The notes under the pieces were generated by a model. It ran no database searches. It was given only the letters and a program-made list of their open reading frames with translations, and had not been told where the DNA came from. A DNA stretch of 64,000 nucleotides from Antilocapra americana (lineage: Eukaryota; Chordata; Mammalia; Artiodactyla; Antilocapridae), in NCBI GenBank assembly GCA_007570785.1, contig ML662442.1, forward strand, positions 33,279,909 through 33,343,908, written 5' to 3'. Every line of letters starts with the position of its first letter. Positions within the stretch are counted from its first letter, which is position 1. The position numbers were made by a program, and so were the translations under genes. This document shows positions 46,201 to 56,525 of the stretch, one piece after another.

Positions 46201-46394
46201 ATATACAGAGCCTGATTCCAGGACAGTAAATATATAAGGGAGGTGATGATTTCAGCAGGTTTTGTCTGAAAGACAAGCATGTCAATTTACAGTATTTCCA
46301 GGAAAAGATTTATGCTTTAAATGTGTTGACTCTTTAAGATGTTTTTATTATTATTACTACAGGTTCAACACAAAAGAGAAAGCAAAAAGTTTAT

Positions 46395-47755
46395 TTATAT
46401 AGGTTAAAAAAAAATGAACTCTGACATGAGCCTCACAACCCAAACAAAAAATTAACTCAAAATGGATCACTTTAAAGTATAAGGCTATAAAATTTCTAGA
46501 AAAAAAATCAGAAAATGTTCATGATTTAGGACTAGGCAAGAAGTTCTTAGATTTGACACCAAAACTTGATCCATGAAAGAAAAAATTGCTAAATTAGACT
46601 TCACCAAAATTTAAAATGTCTCCTTTCAAAATTACACTCTTAAAATGATGAAAAGACAAGCAATAGACTGGAAGAAAATATTTATAAAAACACATATCCA
46701 ATAAAATATTCATATCTTGTCCTAGTATCTAGAACTTTAAAACTCACAGGATAAAAGGAAATCTAATCATTAAATGGGCAAAAGATATAAACAGACATTC
46801 CACCAAAGAGGATAAACAGATGGCAAATAAGCACATGGAAAGATGTTCAATGCCATTATTAGTCAAATACAAATTAAAGCCTCAATGTAATATCCCTTAC
46901 AAGTGTCAGAAAGGCTGAAATAGTGACAATATCAAATGCTGGAAAGGATGCTGAGAAACTAGATGGCTCCTGTGTCACATGTGCGAATACAAAAGAGTAA
47001 GGCCACTCCGGAAAATAGCTGGAAGTTTCAGGCAATTATCAGACTACCCAGCAATACATTCTTCAGCATTTATCCTAGAAACAGGAAAACTTACGTTCAT
47101 GTAAAAACCATACATGAAAGTTCATAGCAGCTTTACTCAGAATAGCTAAAAACTGGAACCACCTCATATACCCTTAAATAGATGAATGGTTAAACAAAGT
47201 GTCATACCTCCATACCAAGGAACAGTGCTCAATAATAAAAAGAAATAAACTATGGAGGCACATAACTTGGATCAATTGGCAGGAAATTGTGCTGAGTGAA
47301 AAAAAAGTCAATCCCCAAAGGTTAGAGTATGATTCCATTTATATGATGTTTTGAAAAGACATTATACAACTGAAGAAGAGATTTATGACTGATTACTGGC
47401 GGGGTTGGTGCAGAAGCAAGAGGTTATCAGAAATTAGGAATGGATTGAAGGGGATGAATGAAGAAGGGGGTACAGTCATCAAAGGAGAGCAAATAGAGAT
47501 TCGTATGGTAATAATGTTATTTGGTAACTTGAAGGTGGTGAATATATGGACTCACATATGTGATAAAATAGCACAGACCTTAAATACACACATGACTAAA
47601 ATCAGAGAAATCAAATTGATATTGGCATATTATAGTGTTATAGGATTTTACCATTGGTGATACTGGGTAGAGAGTACACAGGACCTTTCTGTATTAGTTC
47701 CTACAATTGTACATGAATATAAAATTATTTCAAAAGAAAATATTAATCAAAAAAC
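46395..47755 (+). mobile_element. L1 (older L1M) ORF2 end and 3' UTR
   Basis: Same region of L1 as at 43.0 kb but more diverged: TTAACTCAAAATGGATCACT, AATGGGCAAAAGATATAAAC, AGATGGCAAATAAGCACATG, ATGCTGGAAAGGATGCTGAG, TACCCAGCAATACATTC, then the 3' UTR to about 47755. The plus frame of 91 codons at 47385-47660 lies in the 3' UTR. Confidence 0.85.
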
Positions 47756-47817
47756 TCTGATCTGTAAATTTAATGAATGTCCTTAGTTATTAGGTTATAA
47801 GATAAAAAGAACTCTAA

Positions 47818-48182
47818 ATTCAGTTCAGCCACTCAGTCGTGTCTGACTCTGCAACCCCATGAACTGCAGCACACCAGGCCTCCCTGTCTAGCACCAACTT
47901 CCGGAGTCTACCCAAACTCATATCCATCCAGTCAGTGATGCCATCCAACCATCTCATCCTTTGTCGTCCCCTTCTCTTGTCCTCAATCTTTCCCAGCCAT
48001 TAGGGTCTTTACAAACAAGTCAGCTCTTTGCACCAGGTGGCCAAAGTACTGTAGTTTCAGCTTCAACATCAGACCTTCCAATGAACACTCAGGACTGATC
48101 TCCTTGCAGTCCAAGGGACTCTCAAGAGTCTTCTCCAACACCACAGTTCAAAAGTATCAATGCTTCGGCGCTCAGCTTTCTT
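47818..48182 (-). mobile_element. BovB 3' end
   Basis: Antisense BovB 3' region from TTCAGTTCAGCCACTCAGTC to GCTTCGGCGCTCAGCTTTCT. It stops where a long T run begins, which is the antisense tail of an L1. Confidence 0.92.
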
Positions 48183-48420
48183 TTTTTTTTTTTTTTTCTT
48201 TTTTGATATTCCCATAGAGTTCTTTTTTTTTTTAATTTTCATCTATTTTCTTTTACATCATTGTGTTGGTCTTGCCATACATTAGCACGAATCCGCCATG
48301 AGTATACATGTGTTTCCCTTCCATAACCCCCTCCCCACTCCCTCCTGATTCCACCCCTCTGGGTAATCTCGGCGCACCAGCCCTGAGTTGAGTGACAGGG
48401 TACCCAGCCCTGAGTGTAGA
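48183..48420 (-). mobile_element. Ruminant L1 (L1_BT-like) 3' UTR
   Basis: Begins with an antisense poly(A) (T run at 48182-48197 and again near 48224-48233), then GTGTTGGTCTTGCCATACAT, AGCACGAATCCGCCATGAGT and CCCACTCCCTCCTGATTCCA: the antisense 3' UTR of the young ruminant L1 as I recall it. Frames of 67-72 codons here are spurious. CCAGCCCTGAGT occurs twice at its far end (48377-48388, 48404-48415). Confidence 0.75.
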
Positions 48421-48460
48421 TTTGTGACACTAAACAAATATACATGTTTAGTGTCACAAA
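48421..48460. repeat. Perfect inverted repeat, 16-bp arms, 8-nt loop
   Basis: Left arm TTTGTGACACTAAACA (48421-48436), loop AATATACA, right arm TGTTTAGTGTCACAAA (48445-48460). It sits exactly where the L1_BT-like text ends. Confidence 0.95.
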
Positions 48461-49389
48461 GTGAGTCAGTATTGCTGGAGAACAATCTGCAAATACTCAG
48501 TAAACAGCAAAATCAGTTTAAAAAAATTAAAGGCAGTATGAAATTAGATACCAAATAAATGGCTTCAAAGTTAAAAGCAAGAGGACATCCAAAAGGAAAA
48601 TCAGTCAGGCGGGGTTGACGTGGCAACTCTGAGAAGCAGTAATGTTGTTGCTAGGTACCCTTAAGGTGTGTGGTGAAGAGACTCTGAAATGGGAGAAAAA
48701 CGAGAGGTCAGGCACAGAATAAGAAAGCACTAACTTTTCTCCCTGTGAACCTAAGATTTTCCTTGACTGTTTCGGCATATATCTTTCTATCATACTTAAG
48801 AATTTCACATGAGAAAAGATAATTCTTGTAATGAGAAAAAATTTAGAGGTCAAAAAAAAAGTCATACTACCTCCTGGAATTTTGCAGGTAGTGAATTTTT
48901 GAGAACTTGGAAAAAGTCTTCATTTATTATTAAAGTAAAGCTAAATTAATTATTGCCTCTCTAGAAATGCTAAAAACATGTTCAACATTTTCTAAACAAA
49001 ATAATACATTCCCAAATGTAAACCAATTTTTACAATGAGAAAAAATAATCAGAATTTTATCTTCTACTAAGACCAGAGAGACTCGGTGAATTCTCAGTGA
49101 AGGCCACCCCTTTGATCTTTATTATTCTATTGACCATTGTTTGAGATAGTTTTGCTTTGGATGCTCCCCTGCCAGGGGATTGGTGGCAGAACTTGAGCTC
49201 ATATTGTTTCCCTATATGTTTAATTTTTAATGACAAGTCTCTGAGTTACCAGATTGTGTCAATTACCCATCCAAGAAATCTAATTTTGTTGATGAAATTA
49301 GTTGCTTAGAAGAGTCACATAAGCATTAATTTCAGTTTAGCAGTGTCTCTTTGAGCTATAGCAGCTGCTATTTAACTGAATTGCCAGCA

Positions 49390-49411
49390 CCTGATAAAAG
49401 GGTTTATCAGG
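49390..49411. promoter_or_regulatory. Candidate palindromic GATA site overlapping an E-box
   Basis: CCTGATAAA (49390-49398), AGGG, TTTATCAGG (49403-49411) is a perfect 9-bp inverted repeat holding two inward-facing TGATAA/TTATCA cores; CACCTG at 49388-49393 overlaps the left core. Site shape only; function is inferred. Confidence 0.35.
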
Positions 49412-49934
49412 CCTTACAGTCAGATCAAGTCTGTCCCAACAACTCTACAGCCAACAACATGGCACGTGGTCATAGCTCTAAAAAACAAAACTTTTCAAAT
49501 TCCAAATAAGACACGTATTGTTCTTCTGAAAAGAATAATCAGGAGGATTTTTACAATTAACCCAAAGCTAAAACTTATAAATACAAAAGAAAGTGAAAAG
49601 TTAACAAAATTGTCTATGGTAATTCAAAACCATAAAACACTACTTTCTAGGAATATGCCTCTAAATAAGGCTAAACGATTTTTTACTTGCATTATCGAGA
49701 TGATTCCCTCTTGACCATTTTATTTCACTTCTATAACAGAAAACTCTTGTTCTATCCATATTCTCCCTTGTTATGGTTTTCAATGCACCATGGCAGTGAG
49801 CACCTGTAATAATCATTCCTTACAGTAAAATCACAGGACAAATTTTTATTCATTCATTTTCATTTCCCAATGAATTTGAATATTATTTCCTTGACAAAAA
49901 AGTGCAAGAAAGTCCACAATTCCACTTAAGTCCA

Positions 49935-49960
49935 ATACATACATACATATATATATATAT
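49935..49960. repeat. (ATAC)n/(AT)n microsatellite
   Basis: Three ATAC units followed by an AT run. Confidence 0.85.
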
Positions 49961-50604
49961 TACCACCATATGTAAGTACACTGAATTCTTAAAATAGCAA
50001 ATAATAAATTTCAATTTAAGTCAAGAATTTCAAATAGCAGTGTTTTCCCCAGAGCCTGTTAAAAAGAGCATCTACTGAGCAACAAGAACTAGGTTTCAAG
50101 GATAAGGCAAAGAATAAAAACAAAGTCTTACTTCTCTTAGAGTTGACATTCTGGTGACAAGCTTACCAAATGCGGCCTCTACTCCAGAGGAGCTCTGGCC
50201 CAGACCCTTACTAGAGCAGGGAAAGATTCCCAAAGGAGACCTCCTTCTTACTACACAAAGCATGAGCAAGTGGAGGGTGGGCATCACAGTTAGCAGGAAA
50301 ATATAAAAGTTGTCAGAAAAGCTTTGTTGAGGAGGATATATTACAGAAATGAGTTCATCTACCTGGCACACTGCAAGCCAAACGCTAAGAAGTCAAGGTT
50401 TGCATCAACCCAGTGCAAGTCTGAGGCCTACCTCCAGGAAGGTGAGGGGCATGATGGGGATATTCACGAGATAAACAAGCAGGGTAGTCTGAGGTGTGAG
50501 AATCATGAAAAGCTTAGAGAAAATTAACTATCATGCTGTGCAGGCATTACAAAGCTAAGGGCCTCTTCCCAGAGGCTTGTTTAAAAATTGAGTCACTTAC
50601 CATA

Positions 50605-50733
50605 CTCAGAAGGGCTTCCCAGGTGGCTTAACAGTAGAGAAACTGTTTGCAATGCAGGAGATGCAGATTCAATTCCTGGGTGGTGAAGATCCCCTGAAGA
50701 AGGAAACGGCAACTCATTCCAGCATTCTTGGTC
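50605..50733 (+). mobile_element. Bov-tA SINE, 3'-truncated
   Basis: AGGGCTTCCCAGGTGGCTTA head, B box ATTCAATTCCTGG, body to CATTCCAGCATTCTTG, then unrelated sequence. The missing 3' half implies a later deletion or break. Confidence 0.88.
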
Positions 50734-51454
50734 CAGAACAACTGCACTCCGAGGGCGGATTTTTCAGCCCTTTGACCTCAAAAGGTCACTGAGCAACGCT
50801 GACACATGCGCAGTTGGAAGATGGGGAGGGGCCTATCCAGCCTTAAGTGGTTCTGTTCTAACAAGACACAGCTGACTAACTAGACACAGCTGACTCCAAG
50901 TTCCTGACTACCGTCTGTTTAGGTTACCTGCAGTTTGGAGGATAAGCAAGGTTTTTTTGGAGCAACAAGTAAAAGGACCTTGCGAGGTGAAGGCAGGTTA
51001 CAGGTGTAGTTGATTTAACCTGTGATTTTCCACAGTTTCACAGATCCCTGAGTAGGTCTTGCAAAAGGAACATGAGTCCAAAAAAAGTATCCCAAACGAA
51101 GAAAGACTACGTGCCAAAGGCAAGGAGGTGTGACTGGCCTACTTCATTCTGGGACCTAAGTTGCTACTTGCTCAACAGGACAGGGGAGGAGTTGGATCTG
51201 AGAATATGAATGGGGCCTGACTCTGATGGCCTGTGGGTCAAGCTCCAGGGGTCTGGGGATTCTCTCCACAGCCTCTCTACTCAAAAGGATTCTGGTTAAT
51301 GGAATAACTAAAGAAGGAGAAGGAAAGGCAGAAACGCATTATGTAATCATATGATTAGATCATTGATTTCTGAAAAGTTCTCTGTACTTTGTGTACTTTT
51401 CATTGTATTTTTAAGGCAACGAGGAGAGTTTAATAGTTTTAAAATTACAACTTC
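50734..51454. other. Unique DNA, no gene seen
   Basis: Slightly more GC-rich than average (50740-51250). Contains a near-tandem AGACACAGCTGACT repeat at about 50864-50894. No coding frame or repeat family recognised. Confidence 0.45.
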
Positions 51455-51690
51455 AAAAATAATTATAATAACTAATATTTTACATCACTTGACAGCTCTC
51501 AAATATACTTTCTCATGTATTATTGTATTTGATCATCTGTGTAATGCTGCAAGGTAGAAAAAGTATAATGAACTTCATTTTACACATAAGGAAATAGGTC
51601 AAAAGGTAGTTTTCCCTGGGCCAGACTTCAAACAGTGCCCTTCCACCTCCAAATCCTGGGATCTTTCTACCATACTAGCAAATTATATGC
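51455..51690 (-). mobile_element. MIR SINE
   Basis: Antisense MIR: ACTAATATTTTACATCACTT, CAGCTCTCAAATATACTTTC, CATTTTACACATAAGGAAAT, CCTCCAAATCCTGGGATC. Confidence 0.65.
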
Positions 51691-52407
51691 AAAATCTAGT
51701 CGCTTTATTCCAGTAAAAATTTCCTTTTAAAGTAAACCTTTCAAAACTGTAACCCTGGGCTCCTCAGCATTTGAATTATAGGTGTGCTAACAAGATGTGT
51801 GGTGTAGTCACCGTCAATAGTACCATGTCTCTACTCTGCAGCTGGCACTCCCCACGAGAGATCCTCCAGCAGCTTTGCACCACTGAGTTCCCTAAGCCTT
51901 TGCACCTACTTCCTGTACTGCTTTCCTGGCTCCAAAATTTTGCTCTCATCCTTTTAAACGGTATCTTTCTTTCTGTCTAGGCTGACTTGGGCAGGGTTGG
52001 ATATTTATCACTCTGGCCTTCAGGATCTGCTTGAATAAAGATCTTCTTTGGTTTGTCCGAACTCTGCCCTCAAGAATTTACATTCTCTTGAGAAATAATT
52101 ACTCACATGAAACAATGAAAAAATAATTCAAAATGGCAGGAAATAAATATTCTCTCCATTTATCTTGATTACACCTGACTTTTGAGGAGATCACTTTAGA
52201 GAACTTTAAACATGTTTTCATTTTGCACTTAAAAATGTGCTCATCTATTCATGTACCTACCCCGGGATTTTCTATTTCCTAAACAGCTTTGTGTGGCAAA
52301 CAATACTAATACATTACAAATATCTTTGCTACTAAGGGTTATAATATGGTTGACTTTCAAGGTAGACATTTGAACTATAAAATGTAAAATATAAATATAA
52401 ATGCTAT
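51691..52407. other. Unique DNA, no gene seen
   Basis: No nameable repeat. A 69-codon frame (51771-51980) is featureless. Confidence 0.45.
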
Positions 52408-52612
52408 ATATTTTGGCTCAGACAGTGAAGAATCTGCCTGTAATGCAAGAGACCTGGGCTTGATCCTTGGGTCAGGAAGATCCCATGGAGAAGAGAATGG
52501 CTACCCACTCCAGTATTCTTGCCTGGAGAATTCCATGGATAGAGGAGCCTGGTGGGCTACAGTCCATGGGGTTGCAAAGAGTTGGACATTACTGAACAAT
52601 TAACACTTTCAC
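52408..52612 (+). mobile_element. Bov-tA SINE
   Basis: TTGGCTCAGACAGTGAAGAA, CCTGGGCTTGATCCTTGGGT, ACCCACTCCAGTATTCTTGC, GTGGGCTACAGTCCATGGGG and a TTTCACTTTT tail. Confidence 0.92.
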
Positions 52613-52625
52613 TTTTTTTCACTTT

Positions 52626-53945
52626 TTATTTCTAGCCGTTTGAGATTATGAAATGTAAACATCAAATCATATTCTTATGAAAAGAATGACTCTCTTGTTA
52701 CTATATGGGTATTCTCACAGTGAGTATGTCACTGTGGTTATTCACCAATACCCACAAGGTGAACTTGGTGGGGAGGGGTATAGGAATCACTTTTTCAGGG
52801 TAGGAGGTATGTGCTTTGTTCTGCATCATCATCTATTCATGTCAGAATCCTGAGTCATCTCTTGTCCTCGGCATGCTTCAGATACTGGCTCTCTCCCTCA
52901 GTGAACTTCTACAAGTACTTTTTGGAGTCACTCTGTCTTTCCTGTTTCATTCTGAGCCTGGATAAAGCCAGCCAAGTTCCCTCAGACAGTTGTTTTCATT
53001 TTCTGTGGCGCTTCCCCACATACAGTGGTCACTCAATTCTTCTTACACCCAGTTAAATGCAAGAAACAATAAAGCAATTGTGGATCCATCTGTCTACATA
53101 CACTCCATAGGTACACTAAGCCAGAAGTTCCTCTCTCAGCTGAACCCATAAAAAGTGTTCTCTTCTCTTCAATCTTCAGATCTCTGTCGGGCAGCTGTGG
53201 TTGCCCCAGATTCTGTCAGGGATCACAGCATCTCCTGGTTTCCCTTCCATCTTTCCTCCACATCTCAATTTGTGTCACGGATGTCTGTCAACACCAATGG
53301 CAGACAAATTGAGGCAGAATTTTATTGCTCTTTATGTCACTTTCATAATTTTGCATTATCCAAATTATTTGTTCAGTTTCAGAGGCCTAGCCTCAAAACT
53401 TCAAAAATTAAGAATTAATGCTTTGTTTTCTCTGCTTTCTTCTGTGTTTCTCTTTCCTGAGGCAATGGTACAAAATGCCCAGCTGACTAGGGTTATTAGG
53501 TAAAATAAAGTATGAAAAAATAGCAATTATTATAATATCCCTTCATACTACTGGTAAAATGATATATATTTTATAACTGTTTACCATTTCTAAGTGTTCA
53601 TGGGCTCAGTTACTCTATGAGTATTTTTAAGGTGTTTAACTTTTATATTTACCATTTATATACCTTTCTTACAATTCTTTTTTATGATATTAACTCATTC
53701 TCTACTAAAGAAGAAACTTTATAAGTAACAACTGTTAAATTTGGCTCAAGAGGTGGTGAAAGGGCAAGTTATGCATTGATTATTAGAAATTTTCCTATTT
53801 TCTTAAAGCTAAGAAATCTTCCTGGCTCTTGTATTCTGAAGGCAGGGCTCTCATGAGCAAGTTAAGGAACTTTCACTTGCACTTTTTAATCTCCTCCTCC
53901 ATCTCAAATTCTTTCCCACCTTCATTTTCTCTTTCTCTCTTTGTC
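52626..53945. other. Unique AT-rich DNA, no gene seen
   Basis: No repeat named. Overlapping plus frames at 53155-53418 and 53201-53503 (87 and 100 codons) have no recognisable motifs. Confidence 0.45.
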
Positions 53946-54166
53946 CTACACTACTATATATAGAATAACTAATAAGGACCTGCTGTATAGTACAGAGAAC
54001 TCTTCTCAACATTTTGTAATAAGCTATACAGGAAAAGAATTTTGAAGAGTATATACACACACACACACATATATATGTAGAACTGATTCACTTTGCTGTA
54101 TGGCAGAAAATAACACAACATTTTAAATCAACTATACTCCAATAAAAATTTTAATAAATATATATG
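53946..54166 (+). mobile_element. Ruminant L1 3' UTR tail
   Basis: GACCTGCTGTATAGTACAGA, an (AC)n run at about 54055-54069, GAACTGATTCACTTTGCTGT, GGCAGAAAATAACACAACAT and ACTATACTCCAATAAAAAT. Confidence 0.8.
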
Positions 54167-54259
54167 AAAAAGAAGTACCTCTCCTCTTTGCTGAAGTGAA
54201 TGCCTCTCTTCACCGTACTTCTGATGACCCCTAACCACCCTCCTCCAGGGGCTGAAATC

Positions 54260-54428
54260 ACACTGCAGCAGGGAATACAGTGTTTGCAATCCCACGTAGT
54301 CACCTAGCATGGCTCTACCCCTTTTAGTTGTAGGAACTTGCATAAATTATTTAACATCACACAAGCTCAGGTTCTGCCTTTGAAAAATGGAATCCTAATA
54401 GTGCCTGCCACATGGTAAGTTCTTAAAA
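54260..54428 (+). mobile_element. MIR SINE (partial)
   Basis: Sense MIR 3' half: GGAACTTGCATAAATTATTT, CTCAGGTTCTGCCTTTG, AAAATGGAATCCTAATAGTG and CCTGCCACATGGTAAGTTC. Confidence 0.65.
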
Positions 54429-54430
54429 AT

Positions 54431-55530
54431 TGAGAGGTGTTCTATCACTGCCTCTTTTTCGTCTATCATTGCCCCTTTTTCTTGCATCATCAGTCTTTTC
54501 TCTTATACAGATTCTGTTCCTTCTCCCACAAATCTGTTCAGTTCTCTCTGAATTTAAACAAAAGTAACCCCTCAATCCTGTAGCATCTTGTGCTTTCCAC
54601 CCCATGACTCAAGCTTTACCACCAAATTTTTAACAAAGCAGCTATTTCTGTAGTCTTTTTCCGTTAACTCCAAGTTTCTGAACTTTCATTACTGATGTTA
54701 TTGAATTTGCTTACTCAAAGTAATATTGACCTTCTAATCACTGAGTCCTGTGTCTTTTCTCTGTTTTTAAACTCCTGAAGCATCTGTGCCATTAAACATT
54801 GCTGAATATCCCTTTGTTTGAAATAAGTTATCCCTCAGCATCTATTATTGGGCTGTATCTGTTTTTTGACATTCTCTTTGATCATTCTCTTCCTATTTAT
54901 AAATGTAGCTATTTCTTAACTCCTTTGCTTAATCATTTCATTTAGATGTGAACAATCCTTCCTGAAATGTCATCTTCTAACATCCCTATCTGAATGAGGC
55001 CTCCACACTAAATTAATAATCTCATTAATTATTTGATTGGATATCTGCCAGACTTTTGAAGACCAAAGACAACATCAACCAAAGTCATCCCGCTTCCCCT
55101 AAACCAGCTCTTCTCTCTGTATTAAAGATACTGGCATTCTCCCTGGCAACCAGATTCAAAATCTTGAAGCTACCTCCTTTCCTACTATCCATCTCCTATC
55201 ACCAGTCACTCACCAATCCTATGAACTGTAGCTTCATAATATTTTCACATTTATCATTATCTTCCAGTTTGTCTCCTCCATGGTTTGGGATTTATTACAT
55301 CTTACCTGAAGTAGTATAATAATCTTGTAACTTGTTCTAACTCCCCTTAAGTCTCTCCCTTCAGCTCCCCCACCTTCATTATTTTCCACTAATCAGGTGA
55401 AAATGCCAACTTTATCAATGCCAGATACTCTCTCAGTTTAAGAAGTGTTTATGAATAAGAAAATTATACCAGAAAGAAAAGAAGAATTAGCATTTTGGTA
55501 CTGCAGTTGAGTGCTATGATATACATGTTA
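54431..55530. other. Unique pyrimidine-rich DNA, no gene seen
   Basis: No repeat family named. Frames of 60-87 codons are low-complexity. Confidence 0.45.
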
Positions 55531-55534
55531 CTTA

Positions 55535-55629
55535 TCTTATTTAATATTAAATAGCATTTTATTTAATATAATATTATGATATCTTGTTTAATATTAAATG
55601 ATACTACATTGTCTTATTTAATATTAAAA
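55535..55629. repeat. Three spaced copies of an 18-bp palindromic AT word
   Basis: TCTTATTTAATATTAAAT-type words at 55535-55552, 55582-55599 and 55612-55629. Each contains the perfect palindrome TTTAATATTAAA. Spacings are 47 and 30 bp. Confidence 0.8.
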
Positions 55630-56139
55630 ACAAATTGTGATGAGCATAACTAGTTGTCCATGCAATATCCATTTCCCTTTCATTTTTCCAAATAGATCCC
55701 TGATTTTTGTTCAGATTTCTATCTCCATCTGTTCTAAAGGAAGATTCTAATTATTCTATGCTAATTGTCTGACTCTTGTGATTGTTCTAAGGGTGGCCAT
55801 GTGTCCTAAAATGATTCAGAAGGGTAAAAATAAGAACTTGCATTTCATGATTGGCTAAGAATCTCTCTTTCTCATTCTAGGTAGGAAAAAGGAGCATCTT
55901 GCCCAAGTTACCCCAGCCACCAACTTGGGACCATGAGAGGAACCAGACTGAGAGCAAAACTGACAGGGAGAGGGAGGCTGAAGCCAAAGAGCGGTAAGGA
56001 AAAAGCCAAGTGACACACTGCACCTCCATCCCTTAGACTGCAGGTCACACAAGGTAGTATTTTTTTCCTTATTTGTTAAGCCATGTCAAGTAGGATATGC
56101 TATTACTTGCAGGCTGAGTCTGCCTGCTGAGCAATTCTT
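55630..56139. other. Unique DNA or very old repeat
   Basis: No gene seen. 55790-56050 has the flavour of an ancient transposon but I cannot name it. Confidence 0.35.
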
Positions 56140-56260
56140 TGATATGAAGGTGGGCTCAGAGAGGCCCAAGTTCACACAGCTGGTAGCAGCAGAGCCAAGA
56201 TTTGAAGTCACATTCCCTTGAATCAAAACCCCTTGCTTTTTCCATTCACTCACATTAACT
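56140..56260 (-). mobile_element. MIR SINE fragment
   Basis: CTCAGAGAGGCCCAAGTTCA, CACAGCTGGTAGCAGCAGAG and GATTTGAAGTCACATTC match antisense MIR. Confidence 0.65.
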
Positions 56261-56289
56261 GATTAGGACTCTCATCAGGTCAAAACCTA

Positions 56290-56525
56290 TAAAAATATTT
56301 CAGACATTTATTGAGACATTACTTTGTATTGTGCAGGGTTACCAGTGCTTCACAGGTGCTAATTCATTAACACTTTGAAATAACCATATGAGACCTATAC
56401 ACTGTCCTCATTTTACAAAGACTGAAGGAGGTTAAGTGATTTTATGAGTCACATGGCAAGTAAATGATCAGAACATAGAATTGACCCAATGCATTGTGAC
56501 TCTAGAACTGCAACTCTTGATTAGT
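56290..56525 (-). mobile_element. MIR SINE
   Basis: Antisense MIR: GTGCTTCACAGGTGCTAATT, TTACAAAGACTGAAGGAGGT, TAAGTGATTTTATGAGTCAC, CATGGCAAGTAAATGATC. Confidence 0.7.

Larger units (their letters stand above)
48461..50604. other. Unique stretch with regulatory-looking core and L2 traces
   Basis: No gene seen. 49080-49460 is repeat-free and includes a GATA-type palindrome at 49390-49411. (TA)n-rich microsatellite at 49935-49960. About 50070-50330 shows L2-like wording (TCTTAGAGTTGACATTCTGG, GAAAAGCTTTGTTGAGGAGG) at low confidence. Confidence 0.45.
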
